DNA from: Bacillus pumilus
GTDB taxonomy: Bacteria; Bacillota; Bacilli; Bacillales; Bacillaceae
Assembly (NCBI RefSeq): GCF_002744245.1
Contig: NZ_NKHG01000113.1
Span: 62,001-126,000, forward strand
Length of the DNA: 64,000 nucleotides
Reading direction: 5' to 3'
The notes under the pieces were generated by a model that was given only the letters and a program-made list of their open reading frames with translations, did not search any database and had not been told where the DNA came from. Position numbers and translations under genes: made by a program. Below are positions 9,672-18,007 of this stretch, piece after piece (the stretch's first letter is position 1; each line of letters begins with the position of its first letter).

Positions 9672-10606
9672 GATGACAATCGCTTCAATTTCTTCTCTAG
9701 TTCATCAATCGCTCTGATCACTTCTGCGCCTGGATTTGTCCCAAATAGATCGCTTGGCAGAATCTCAACATGTCCATTTTTGACAGCTGACACATCGTGC
9801 CACGCCGCATTCTGTTTCATTTCACTCATAAAGCCCGCTTTCACGTCTTCAGGGTTGCTGTGTGTCATCAGCAAAATGAGATCAGGATCGGCTTCTATCA
9901 CCTTTTCTGCATTGATTTGTGCGTATTGGGGGAATTTTTCAAGCGCCGGTTCATTCTCAGCAATGTTCGCCCCCCCAGCGATGTGTAACAAATCTCCGCT
10001 TAAGGATTGAGGAAGTGCAGCCATATATGTGCCGGGGGCACCATACACAACGAGTGTCTTCACTTTTTTCTTAGGCTGCTTGACCTGCTTTTTTCGCTGT
10101 TCGATTTGATCATTGAGTGCCTTTGCCTTTTGCTGCTTTCCTAGCAAATCTCCGAATAACGAAATCTGACGCTGGATGTCTTTCACTGAATTGGCGCTTG
10201 TCAAAAGAAGCTGTGAACCAATTCCTTCTATAGTAGAGATGTCCTTACTGTTGAGTTGTTCATTCCCAAGCACAACGTCGGGCTTTAAACTTGTGATCAG
10301 CTCTACATCATATTGATGCGTCGTGCCAATCGTTTGAACAGACTTTGCTTTTTGTAAATTGTCTGGCAATTCGGCAGTTGGACGGCCGACTACCTTACCA
10401 TCTAAGGCATAAATGATGCTCATGTCTCCAGTCGACAACGAGACGATACGTTGAGGTGATTCATCAAACGACAACGTTCTTCCAGCAAAATCCTTTATCT
10501 TCATCGCACCTTGCCCGCTTCCTTTCTCAACCGGTGCTGCTTGACTGCACCCGCCGAGGAGAAGCATCAAGACGAGTCCTGACAAGATCACATGTAAACA
10601 TTTCAA
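9668..10606 (-). CDS. Heme/siderophore-binding lipoprotein (second system)
   Basis: Substrate-binding component with a lipobox LGGC at the end of a short signal peptide, so it is tethered to the outer face of the membrane. Of 312 residues, most form a class III periplasmic-binding fold: PQRIVSLSTGDMSIIYALD, LKPDVVLG and AAWHDVSAVKNGHV match the helical-backbone family. It differs clearly from the IsdE-like protein at 13180-14067, so the two importers may take different ligands. The methionine in GDMS and the histidine in MTHSNP are candidate heme ligands, not proven. Confidence 0.82.
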   Translation of the reverse strand: MKCLHVILSGLVLMLLLGGCSQAAPVEKGSGQGAMKIKDFAGRTLSFDESPQRIVSLSTGDMSIIYALDGKVVGRPTAELPDNLQKAKSVQTIGTTHQYDVELITSLKPDVVLGNEQLNSKDISTIEGIGSQLLLTSANSVKDIQRQISLFGDLLGKQQKAKALNDQIEQRKKQVKQPKKKVKTLVVYGAPGTYMAALPQSLSGDLLHIAGGANIAENEPALEKFPQYAQINAEKVIEADPDLILLMTHSNPEDVKAGFMSEMKQNAAWHDVSAVKNGHVEILPSDLFGTNPGAEVIRAIDELEKKLKRLSS

Positions 10607-10627
10607 CCGTTTGTCTCTCCTTTTCTA

Positions 10628-11377
10628 TTAAACTTTCTTTAGCTTTGCCTGAACCACTAGGCGCCCGCTTTTAGGTGCAAGCACATGATCACAGGTCGAT
10701 AAGGTGATGATCAAGTCATCTGTGGATACGTCTGTCTTCGTTTGATAGATAGATTTCTTTCGCACCGCCTGCAAGTAATGTGCATATTCGCCAAGATCAC
10801 GAAAATCGGTTTGAATATAATCAAAATCCACCGTCGTTTCGTATACAGCAAAAATCTCCGCCTCATAGCTTTGATACAGCGTATCGTACTGAAATGTCCG
10901 GTGATCATGGAAGAAATCTTTTTTTAAATAGTTTGTAAGACCAGCGAACATCGATCCATCCCTCATCCGATGGCCATACACCACTGTATTTGGGCTTTCC
11001 TGCACGACGTCATTTCGATAATCCATAAAAATACTACCTGCCCGGGTGTCGTTCTTTAAGTAATTGCGAGTTAAGTAGTACGCATTATCGTGTGATTGAA
11101 CAATCGGATACTGGATCATTGTGTCTTTCATATTGATCCAGCCGACAATATCGTCATTTACCTTTCTCAGCTCATCAAATGACGTACGGATCTTGCCAGA
11201 TTCCCGTTTTTCATTCGTGACTTCCTCTTGTTCATACATCGTCTGAGCCTTTGCAAGCACCTGACGATTTTGATAATAGCCGAAGAGTTCTAAGCCAATG
11301 GCTGTACCGCTATAAATCAATACTCCTAAACAGACGATCGTCAGCATCCGCTGCCTGAGCCGTTTTCCTCGTTTCAC
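10628..11377 (-). CDS. srtB: Class B sortase
   Basis: Membrane-anchored transpeptidase that attaches NPQTN/NPKTG-type proteins to peptidoglycan. Of 249 residues, 10-32 form the N-terminal membrane anchor. Catalytic residues are visible: His136 in YGHRM, Cys229 in LSTCD and Arg239 in SGRLVVQAK. Two proteins encoded upstream in the same operon end in NPKTG or NPQTG sorting signals, so substrate and enzyme are co-encoded, as in the B. anthracis and S. aureus isd loci. Confidence 0.93.
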   Translation of the reverse strand: MKRGKRLRQRMLTIVCLGVLIYSGTAIGLELFGYYQNRQVLAKAQTMYEQEEVTNEKRESGKIRTSFDELRKVNDDIVGWINMKDTMIQYPIVQSHDNAYYLTRNYLKNDTRAGSIFMDYRNDVVQESPNTVVYGHRMRDGSMFAGLTNYLKKDFFHDHRTFQYDTLYQSYEAEIFAVYETTVDFDYIQTDFRDLGEYAHYLQAVRKKSIYQTKTDVSTDDLIITLSTCDHVLAPKSGRLVVQAKLKKV

Positions 11378-11402
11378 ACTATCTCACCCGCTTTTTGCAC
11401 AC

Positions 11403-12173
11403 TTATATCCCAACAGGCACGATGTACATCCCTGCTTCTGCATCCTGTCTAATCGTGACGGACACATCATAAATGTGCCGCACCATCTCTTCTGTTAACA
11501 CATCGTTTGGTCGTCCTTCACTAATGATCTGTCCATCCTTCATCGCAATGATGACATCACTGTAGCGAACAGCCTGATTCATATCGTGCAGCACCATGAC
11601 AATCGTTAATCCATGCACGACATTGAGCTCTCGAATGAGCTCCAGAATGTCAAATTGATAGTAGATATCCAAATAGGTCGTCGGTTCATCTAAGAAAAGG
11701 ATCGGGGTTTTTTGCGCTAGAGCCATTGCAATCCATACACGCTGCCTCTCTCCTCCTGACAGTGAGGCAAGTGTCACCTTTCGCTTTTCCGTTAGCTTTG
11801 TACTAGACAGCGCCCACTCAATCGCTCTCTCATCCTCTTCCTTGTCACCTCCGCGCATCGTTTGGTAAGGCGTTCTGCCGAATGCCACGACCCGCTCGAT
11901 CGTTAAATCTAATGGTGCTTCATTTTGCTGATGAACGACAGCCAGCTTTCTCGCCAGTTCCTTTGGCTTGAACGCATGAAGATCTTGGCCATCTAAGTGA
12001 ATCTGTCCTTTATTTGGACAATGATTATTCGCCATCAAGGAAAGCAGCGTGGATTTTCCCGAGCCATTTGGACCGCTTATCGTTGTCATTTTCCCCATTT
12101 CAATCCGTGTTGTGACCGATTGAACGATGTCTTTTCGCTGGTCATAGGAGAATGACACCTCACGAATGTCCAT
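11403..12173 (-). CDS. Heme ABC transporter ATP-binding protein (first system)
   Basis: FecE/FhuC-type ATPase of 256 residues with Walker [10 protein letters not shown], signature LSGGERQRVWIA and Walker [14 protein letters not shown]. Its start overlaps the end of the IsdF-like permease gene by 14 nt, so it most likely powers that permease. Unlike the second ATPase in this operon it carries no monooxygenase domain and ends shortly after residue 250. Confidence 0.88.
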   Translation of the reverse strand: MDIREVSFSYDQRKDIVQSVTTRIEMGKMTTISGPNGSGKSTLLSLMANNHCPNKGQIHLDGQDLHAFKPKELARKLAVVHQQNEAPLDLTIERVVAFGRTPYQTMRGGDKEEDERAIEWALSSTKLTEKRKVTLASLSGGERQRVWIAMALAQKTPILFLDEPTTYLDIYYQFDILELIRELNVVHGLTIVMVLHDMNQAVRYSDVIIAMKDGQIISEGRPNDVLTEEMVRHIYDVSVTIRQDAEAGMYIVPVGI

Positions 12174-13146
12174 GAATACGATCCCCCCTCCTTAATAAAA
12201 AGATAAGAAACGGCCCGCCAATCACGGCCATGATCGTAGAGGCCGGAATCTCATTTGGCGCCACAAGCGTTCTACCGAGCGTATCAGCTGTTAAAATAAG
12301 CAAAGCCCCACTTAGCGCAGAAAATGGAATGAGTACCCGGTGATCCGAGCCGACAAGCCTTCTTGAAATATGCGGAATGAGCAAGCCGACAAAGGCGATC
12401 ACACCCGCTACCGCAGCTGTCACCGCTGCCAATAAAACCGCTGTTACTGAAATCAAAAGGCGCATTCTGGTCACACGCACTCCTAAATTTTTCGCCGTCT
12501 TATCCTGAAGGGCCAGCAGATTACACCATCTGCTAAAGAAAAGAGCGATCGCAAGGCCAACGACACCATAGATGCCGATTAAACGGACATCTCCCCACGT
12601 TTTCATTGTGAGATTCGACTGCCCTGACTGATTAATCGTGATATTGAAATAGCTGCAAATGGTGACAAATGCTTCTGTCATCCCAGTAAACATGGCATTG
12701 ATCGCGATCCCAACCAAAATCATGCGGATCGGGCTTAAACCGCCCTTCCAAGACAGGGTATACACAAGAAAACATGCGATTGCCCCACCTAATACTGAAA
12801 ATAAAGGAGAGTAGAAATAAAATTGAGGAAGCGCTGTAATGGCCATTAAAGAAAAGAAGCTGGCACCTGATGAAATGCCAATGATGCCGGCATCAGCTAA
12901 TGGATTCCTCATGACCGACTGCAGCAGTACACCGGAGACAGATAAGGCTGCCCCTGTAAACATCGCGATGAGCATGCGGGGGATTCTCAAATCTTTAATG
13001 ATTTCTACCTGTGCATGTTGACCGGTGATGAGCCCTTCCAATAATTCAAGCGGAGTGACATGAATACTCCCAGTAATGGCGGAATACATCAATACGACGG
13101 CCAGTAAGAAACTGACTATCAGAAATAAAATCCCTGTTTTTTTCAT
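12160..13146 (-). CDS. isdF: Heme ABC transporter permease, IsdF-like
   Basis: FecCD-family permease of 328 residues with nine to ten hydrophobic helices and the conserved GVIAFVGLLIPHISR segment facing the ATPase. It is encoded between the IsdE-like lipoprotein gene (33 nt upstream) and the ATPase gene (overlapping). The partner IsdE identity makes heme the likely cargo. Confidence 0.88.
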   Translation of the reverse strand: MKKTGILFLIVSFLLAVVLMYSAITGSIHVTPLELLEGLITGQHAQVEIIKDLRIPRMLIAMFTGAALSVSGVLLQSVMRNPLADAGIIGISSGASFFSLMAITALPQFYFYSPLFSVLGGAIACFLVYTLSWKGGLSPIRMILVGIAINAMFTGMTEAFVTICSYFNITINQSGQSNLTMKTWGDVRLIGIYGVVGLAIALFFSRWCNLLALQDKTAKNLGVRVTRMRLLISVTAVLLAAVTAAVAGVIAFVGLLIPHISRRLVGSDHRVLIPFSALSGALLILTADTLGRTLVAPNEIPASTIMAVIGGPFLIFLLRRGDRIHGHS

Positions 13147-13179
13147 CTTGAACGTCCTTTTATGAGTAAGATTCGCCGC

Positions 13180-14067
13180 TTATGACGGATACAGCATATG
13201 TGTCAATTCCTCTAATGCCTCTGCTGCTTTTAGATTGCCTGTTGTCCCGAATAAGCTTTCTTCTAAGTCGTACACTCGATCTTGCTGCACCGCTTTGAAA
13301 TGCTTCCAGATGTCATTTGTTTTGAATTCTTGATCGAACATCTTGACGACCTCATCTGGCATACCATGTGCGGCACGGAGAATGATATCTGGATTGGCTT
13401 TTTGTAAATACTCCGTATTTGATGCCAAATACTCCATTTTCTCACCTTTGACAATGTTCTCTCCTCCTGCGATACGCACAAGATCACCAATATATGAATT
13501 TTCTGTCGCCACCAAATAACTGCCTGGTACCCCAAGCAAAATCAGAACGGACGGTTTGCTCTTTCCCTTCGTCCTCTCTTGTATGTCTTTCTTTTTTTGT
13601 TCAAAGTCAGACACAATGCGATGGGCTTGTTTCTTTCTGTCATACTGATCTCCGAGCTTTGTGATAGCGTTCTCCATGTTGTCCAGACTCTCAAGGTTTA
13701 AGTATGTGGCAGGTACACCTGCTTGTTGAAAAGGTGTCTTTAAATCATATTGAAGGGTCGTGACAGACAGGACATCTGTCGGTTGAAGTGATTGGATGAT
13801 TTCCATGTCCGGGCTCATTGGGTTGCCGACTTCTGGCAGACCTTTGTAACGAGCTGGCAAGGATTTTTGACTTGTTGGCACCCCGACAAGATCCACCTCT
13901 AGGGCATCCATGATCTCTACAGCAGCTACAGTCGTTGCCACAATGCGCGCGCTCGATTCTTCACTTTTTTTCCCTTTTGCTGAGCTTTCAGCTGACTGTG
14001 AACAGCTCGTTAAGATCACGCACACACTGAAAGCGGCGATCAAGGTACATAACATTCGATGCTTCAA
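13180..14067 (-). CDS. isdE: Heme-binding lipoprotein IsdE
   Basis: High-affinity heme receptor lipoprotein. The TTG start at 14067 is chosen because AAAGGAGG lies 10 nt upstream; it gives 295 residues with Cys22 in the lipobox LTSC. The body closely resembles S. aureus IsdE: RIVATTVAAVEIMD, MSPDMEI, LGVPGSYLVAT, ILRAAHGMP and VYDLEESLFG. The Met in the NPMSPDME stretch and the His in AAHGMP match the Met/His heme ligands known for IsdE. It passes heme from wall NEAT proteins to IsdF. Confidence 0.93.
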   Translation of the reverse strand: MKHRMLCTLIAAFSVCVILTSCSQSAESSAKGKKSEESSARIVATTVAAVEIMDALEVDLVGVPTSQKSLPARYKGLPEVGNPMSPDMEIIQSLQPTDVLSVTTLQYDLKTPFQQAGVPATYLNLESLDNMENAITKLGDQYDRKKQAHRIVSDFEQKKKDIQERTKGKSKPSVLILLGVPGSYLVATENSYIGDLVRIAGGENIVKGEKMEYLASNTEYLQKANPDIILRAAHGMPDEVVKMFDQEFKTNDIWKHFKAVQQDRVYDLEESLFGTTGNLKAAEALEELTHMLYPS

Positions 14068-14143
14068 AAAACAGAAGCCTCCTTTCGAAAAAAGAGAGTG
14101 GATGCGCCGAGATGAATGGCGCACCTCACTTAAAATAGATCAT

Positions 14144-15964
14144 CTATCTTGTACGAGTTTGATACTTTCTCACGAGCACGAATAACGACCCGCCGAATAA
14201 AAGAATATACACCCAGAGAAGAGAGGTATCTCCTGTTTTCGGATTCAGCTGGCTTGTCTCAGACTTGGTTTGGTCATCTGATGGAGTGAATGTCATCTGC
14301 TCTGCACCCGTTTCTTCTGGTGCCAGATTCACAAGCTGATTTGTTTGAGAATCGTGATCATTTGGATTTTTAACAAAGCCGACACTCTCATCGTCTCCGA
14401 TAATCGTCACAATCCCGCTTCCTTCACCAAGTGCGATACCTTTGGTGTCATAGACAAGTTTGACATCGTACTGCTCATGATAATTCGCTTCTGGAATGTC
14501 AATTTTCACGCGTGCTGCCTGATCATTGCTTAAGCTTTTCACTTCATATTGAATCACTCGTGTATCTGCTTTTTGATCTGTTTTTGCGACAAGTGTCTCT
14601 TCATATTTCCCGCCTGTCCCTATTTGGAAGGACGTGATGGCTGAGCTGCTTTTCACCGTATATGAAACGAAATTGCGGCCATTTTTCACCACCAATGTCG
14701 CAGGGCTCACGACGTAATCGTTCATTCGAGAAGGCTCATCCTTGTCCGCTTTCTTCATTGAAAAAGGAAGCTTGTATACGCCATCTTTTAGCTGAACCGT
14801 CTCTTGATTTGTCCCGCCGCTATTTGTCTCTGGTGCTGGTGTGTTTGGTTTTGGTGTTGCTGATGTTTCTTCCTCTACATGACCGTCCTTAAGTGGAGCG
14901 ATACTCTTTGGATCAAATTGAAAACGAATGTCGTATGTTTGATCATAGTGAGCGGCTGCCACCACAATGTGTACTTTTCCTTTGACCGCTTTTTTCAGAT
15001 CTGCCACATCAAATGAGACCACTCGTGTGTTCTTTGCTTGATCTGTGCTGACGGTTTTCACTTCTTGATAAGAGCCGTTTTTCTCTATTTTCAATGAAGC
15101 AACGGATGTATGGTCCTTCACTGTAAAGGAAATGGTTTGCTTGCCGTTTTTGACGGTTAAAGATGCGGGATGTGAGAAGTATTGGTTCATCCGAGATGCC
15201 TCGTCCTCATCCCCTTTTAACACACTGTAATTGATACGATACACGCCATCTTTTAATTGCTTTTGCGCAGCATCATCTGATGTTGTGCCGTTGTTATTGC
15301 CCGGTGTTGCCGGTTGATCATCTGGCTTTGTGCCGTTCTGATCATCTGGTGTTGTTTCACTATCATCAGGCTTTGTTTCGTTATCATCTGGCTTTGTACC
15401 GTTTTGATCATCTGGCTTTGTTTCGCTATCGTCTGGCTTTGTACCGTTTTGATCATCTGGTGTTGTTTCGCTATCATCTGGCTTAGCAGGTGTGACAAGG
15501 GTTAGACTGCTTTGATCGAATGCGAGCTGTACGTCATACGCTTCGTCATAAATAAAGCCGCCTAAATCCCAGTAAATTTTGACCCATCCATTCAATTTGG
15601 CTGATAAATCGGCTACATCAAATTTGATCACACGTGTATTGGCTGTTTCATCCTCACTGACCGTTTCAGTGGTGACGAGAGAGCCATTTTGTTCGACCTT
15701 GAAATCTGTGATTTCTTTGCTTTGCTTCAGCGTGACATAGGCTGTGATTTTGCCATTTTCTACGATCAGCTTGGCTGGCTTTTCTGTGTAGGTATCCATC
15801 ATGGACGCTTCTGTGCTGCCATTTTTTAAAATGGTGAATCCGGCCGTATATTCACCATCAACGAGTGAGGCCGCTTGAGCGGTTCCTTGAGGAATTTGAA
15901 ACGCAGTCAACAAACTGAATAAAACGAGCAGAATGACTGCCTTTAGATGAAAAAGACGTTTCAA
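14144..15964 (-). CDS. Cell-wall-anchored protein with three NEAT heme-binding domains
   Basis: 606 residues from a TTG start (GGAAGTG site upstream): signal peptide (1-31), NEAT1 (about 36-154), an acidic PDD-repeat linker (about 159-229), NEAT2 (about 239-356), a Pro/Thr linker, NEAT3 (about 394-510), and a C-terminal sorting signal NPKTG at 574, membrane helix and basic tail. Every NEAT has the heme-coordinating YxxxY pair: Y139/Y143, Y340/Y344 and Y495/Y499. NPKTG predicts anchoring by the sortase B of the same operon. It likely strips heme from host proteins or relays it. Domain count places it between IsdC (one NEAT) and B. anthracis IsdX2 (five). Confidence 0.92.
   Translation of the reverse strand: MKRLFHLKAVILLVLFSLLTAFQIPQGTAQAASLVDGEYTAGFTILKNGSTEASMMDTYTEKPAKLIVENGKITAYVTLKQSKEITDFKVEQNGSLVTTETVSEDETANTRVIKFDVADLSAKLNGWVKIYWDLGGFIYDEAYDVQLAFDQSSLTLVTPAKPDDSETTPDDQNGTKPDDSETKPDDQNGTKPDDNETKPDDSETTPDDQNGTKPDDQPATPGNNNGTTSDDAAQKQLKDGVYRINYSVLKGDEDEASRMNQYFSHPASLTVKNGKQTISFTVKDHTSVASLKIEKNGSYQEVKTVSTDQAKNTRVVSFDVADLKKAVKGKVHIVVAAAHYDQTYDIRFQFDPKSIAPLKDGHVEEETSATPKPNTPAPETNSGGTNQETVQLKDGVYKLPFSMKKADKDEPSRMNDYVVSPATLVVKNGRNFVSYTVKSSSAITSFQIGTGGKYEETLVAKTDQKADTRVIQYEVKSLSNDQAARVKIDIPEANYHEQYDVKLVYDTKGIALGEGSGIVTIIGDDESVGFVKNPNDHDSQTNQLVNLAPEETGAEQMTFTPSDDQTKSETSQLNPKTGDTSLLWVYILLFGGSLFVLVRKYQTRTR
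15278..15490 (-). repeat. In-frame PDD repeat linker in the three-NEAT protein
   Basis: About 210 nt encode repeats of the form KPDDSET / KPDDQNGT between NEAT1 and NEAT2. The DNA units (TCATCTGGCTTTGT and relatives) are near-identical, so copy number may vary between strains. The linker is acidic and probably extended, acting as a wall-spanning spacer. Confidence 0.85.
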
Positions 15965-15983
15965 AAGGTGACACTTCCTTCCG

Positions 15984-16643
15984 TTAATGCTTGATGATCC
16001 ACTTTCTCGCTAAAAACCCGCCTGAACATAAGACGAGCACAAGGAGCCACCCCATCTGGCTTGTATCACCAGTTTGAGGATTTTCTTCTTGTTTCGTATT
16101 GGTGGATGAATCAGATTTTTTGGTTGATTCCTTTGATGGTTGATGACTTTCTGCTGCACTCACTTTTTCATTTGAGCTGTTAGACGAAAGTGATTTGATG
16201 CTGCTTTCATCAAATTTCAGCTGAATTGTATAATCATGATCATAATCAGCAGATTTTACAGTGACATGAATCTTTGACTTGATTGGTTTAGACAAGCTCT
16301 GTGCTTGGAATTGAACGATCCTTGTGTTGGCTTTTTTATTCGTTGATAGAACCGTTGTGTCGACATAACCGCCATTTCCCGGCACTTTAAATTCCGTCAC
16401 CCAGCTGCTATTTTTAATGGTCATTTGCACTGTCAGCTTCCCGTTTTTCACGATCACTTTTGCCGGCTTCAGCCAGTAATCATTTGCCATAGAAACCGCA
16501 TTTCCTTCGGCCTTCAGCACAGTATAGTTGACGGAGTATGTACCATCATTTAATGAGGCAGCCTGTGCATTTGAAAAAGGCAGTATGAGTGCCAGTAAAC
16601 ATGCAGCCAAGAAAGCTGGCAGCCTTATCCATTTTTTCATCAA
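15984..16643 (-). CDS. isdC: Wall-anchored single-NEAT heme protein, IsdC-like
   Basis: 219 residues: signal peptide (to about 29), one NEAT domain (32-150) with YxxxY at Y134/Y138, a Ser/Lys-rich spacer, and the sorting signal NPQTG at 188 with hydrophobic helix and basic tail. NPQTG is the sortase-B-type motif, matching S. aureus IsdC (NPQTN) and B. anthracis IsdC (NPKTG). Expected to sit deep in the wall and hand heme to IsdE. Second gene of the operon, 17 nt after the hemophore-like gene. Confidence 0.92.
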   Translation of the reverse strand: MMKKWIRLPAFLAACLLALILPFSNAQAASLNDGTYSVNYTVLKAEGNAVSMANDYWLKPAKVIVKNGKLTVQMTIKNSSWVTEFKVPGNGGYVDTTVLSTNKKANTRIVQFQAQSLSKPIKSKIHVTVKSADYDHDYTIQLKFDESSIKSLSSNSSNEKVSAAESHQPSKESTKKSDSSTNTKQEENPQTGDTSQMGWLLVLVLCSGGFLARKWIIKH

Positions 16644-16660
16644 GCGAATTTCCTCCCTTT

Positions 16661-17119
16661 TTATTGAACAGTTGCTGCATCAAACTTGAGACGAATGTCA
16701 TAATTGCCGGTATATCCGATGGCCGGTACAGTGACACTCACTTTTGCTGGTACGACTTCTGTCAGGCTGGTTACATTGAATTCGACCGTTCTCTTATTGG
16801 CAGCCGTATTTGTACTAATCACCTTCGCATCTTTGTATACACCCTGATCCAATGTTTTGAAGCTTGTGATCCAAGAGCTATTGGTTAACGTAACTTGAGC
16901 TTTGATTTTCCCATCCTTCACGACAAGCTTGGCTGGTTTTTCAAAATACGAATTCGCTGTTGAAGTCGAATCACTATCTGCCTTCCATACCACATATTGC
17001 GCTGAATATTGACCATCTGCTAATCCTGCTGCAGAGGCAGAGCTGACCGGAGCTAGAGCAAATAATAGAACAAAGCTAAAGAATAAAAATACGTTTGACG
17101 TTGAACGAAATGCTTTCAT
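16661..17119 (-). CDS. Secreted single-NEAT hemophore, IsdX1-like
   Basis: 152 residues: signal peptide ending at SASA (about residue 30), then a single NEAT domain with YxxxY at Y136/Y140, and no sorting signal or membrane tail, so it should be released. Length and make-up match B. anthracis IsdX1, a hemophore that removes heme from haemoglobin. AGGAGG lies 6 nt before the ATG. It is the first gene of the heme-uptake operon, directly behind two Fur boxes. Confidence 0.9.
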   Translation of the reverse strand: MKAFRSTSNVFLFFSFVLLFALAPVSSASAAGLADGQYSAQYVVWKADSDSTSTANSYFEKPAKLVVKDGKIKAQVTLTNSSWITSFKTLDQGVYKDAKVISTNTAANKRTVEFNVTSLTEVVPAKVSVTVPAIGYTGNYDIRLKFDAATVQ

Positions 17120-17140
17120 GTGAACCCTCCTAATTGATAT

Positions 17141-17155
17141 TGATAATTATTCTCA
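17141..17155 (-). promoter_or_regulatory. Fur box, proximal
   Basis: TGATAATTATTCTCA matches 14 of 15 bases of the 7-1-7 Fur consensus TGATAATNATTATCA. It lies 21 nt upstream of the hemophore start codon. Confidence 0.8.
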
Positions 17156-17211
17156 ATAGATAATAAAAAAATAACCCTCATAAGTGTATCGATCACACCT
17201 TTAAATGATTA

Positions 17212-17226
17212 TGATAATCATTATCA
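17212..17226 (-). promoter_or_regulatory. Fur box, distal
   Basis: TGATAATCATTATCA is a perfect 7-1-7 Fur box. With the proximal copy it indicates that the whole operon down to 7535 is repressed by iron-loaded Fur. Confidence 0.88.
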
Positions 17227-17498
17227 ATTGAGGTAAAAAATAAATCTTTGCTTCCAAAAAGTCAAAGATGTTTGTTTCTCAATGATGGATGAATTGTTTC
17301 TTGCAAGGTTTTTAGGCAATCTGTCCCATTCATGATTCCATGGCATAACCTCCATTCCATTACAGGGAAAAGAACCCTCTCCTCCTTGATATTATATGAT
17401 GGATGAATTTATTGTCAACATCATTTTTCATACTATTGACATAGTTTTTTGGAAAATCACACAAAAAAATTTCGATCAGATACACTGATCGAAATCGA

Positions 17499-17831
17499 TT
17501 AGGAAGATATATGTTCACCTTTTTTGCTGTTTTTATGCTCTAAAGACCATGCATACATTTCCCGAATAATCGGTTCAATTTTCTTTCCTTGTGTTGTTAA
17601 TTCATATTCGATCCGCACGGGAATGTCGGGATATACTTTTTTCTCAACGAGTCCTTCCGCTTCTAAATCCTTCAGCCTTTCTGATAGTAATCTTCCGCTA
17701 ATGTTCATTTCATTTTCAAGCTGACAAAAACGTTTTGACCCTGTCAGAAGCTGATTGATGATGAGAATGACCCACTTCTTCCCTAGAATCTCCATGGCAT
17801 CTGTAATTGGGCAGCCATCTACTTGAGCCAT
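17499..17831 (-). CDS. HxlR-family transcriptional regulator
   Basis: 110-residue winged-helix regulator. CPITDAMEILGKKWVILII is the HxlR signature, with Cys7 at the position of the redox/quinone-sensing cysteine of B. subtilis YodB and CatR. It is divergent from the dioxygenase operon at 18008, with two inverted repeats between them, so it probably represses that operon and perhaps itself. Sensing of quinones or electrophiles is inferred from the conserved cysteine and from CatR controlling catDE in B. subtilis. Confidence 0.88.
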   Translation of the reverse strand: MAQVDGCPITDAMEILGKKWVILIINQLLTGSKRFCQLENEMNISGRLLSERLKDLEAEGLVEKKVYPDIPVRIEYELTTQGKKIEPIIREMYAWSLEHKNSKKGEHISS

Positions 17832-17900
17832 ACCTTACTCCCTCCTGCTTTCCTCTCTTTTTTTTATTATAACATAATTAATTACTTGAAATAAGCCACT

Positions 17901-17915
17901 AACTATTATATAGTT
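17901..17915. promoter_or_regulatory. Inverted repeat, candidate HxlR operator 1
   Basis: AACTAT-TAT-ATAGTT is a perfect 6-3-6 inverted repeat in the divergent intergenic region. It sits two bases from a second repeat of the same geometry. Confidence 0.5.
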
Positions 17916-17917
17916 TA

Positions 17918-17932
17918 GTTACTAAAAGTAAC
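17918..17932. promoter_or_regulatory. Inverted repeat, candidate HxlR operator 2
   Basis: GTTACT-AAA-AGTAAC is a perfect 6-3-6 inverted repeat. The size and the TACT/AGTA core resemble YodB-type boxes; binding is inferred. Confidence 0.5.
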
Positions 17933-18007
17933 AAAGTATACATGTTGCTAGATAATCAAAAACATTTGAACATACCAATGCATATAACATGAAGGAGATG
18001 ACCGAGC

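Noticed and set aside
13263-13535. 90-codon frame within isdE
   Set aside because: Shadow frame of the well-supported IsdE coding sequence.
15278-15490. CRISPR-like repeat array
   Set aside because: The repeats are in-frame codons of a Pro/Asp-rich linker without unique spacers of constant length.
15280-15505. Plus-strand and other-frame readings through the PDD repeats giving repetitive Leu/His/Tyr or Gln/Met/Ile proteins
   Set aside because: These are out-of-frame readings of the repeated linker codons in the NEAT gene; no start signals.
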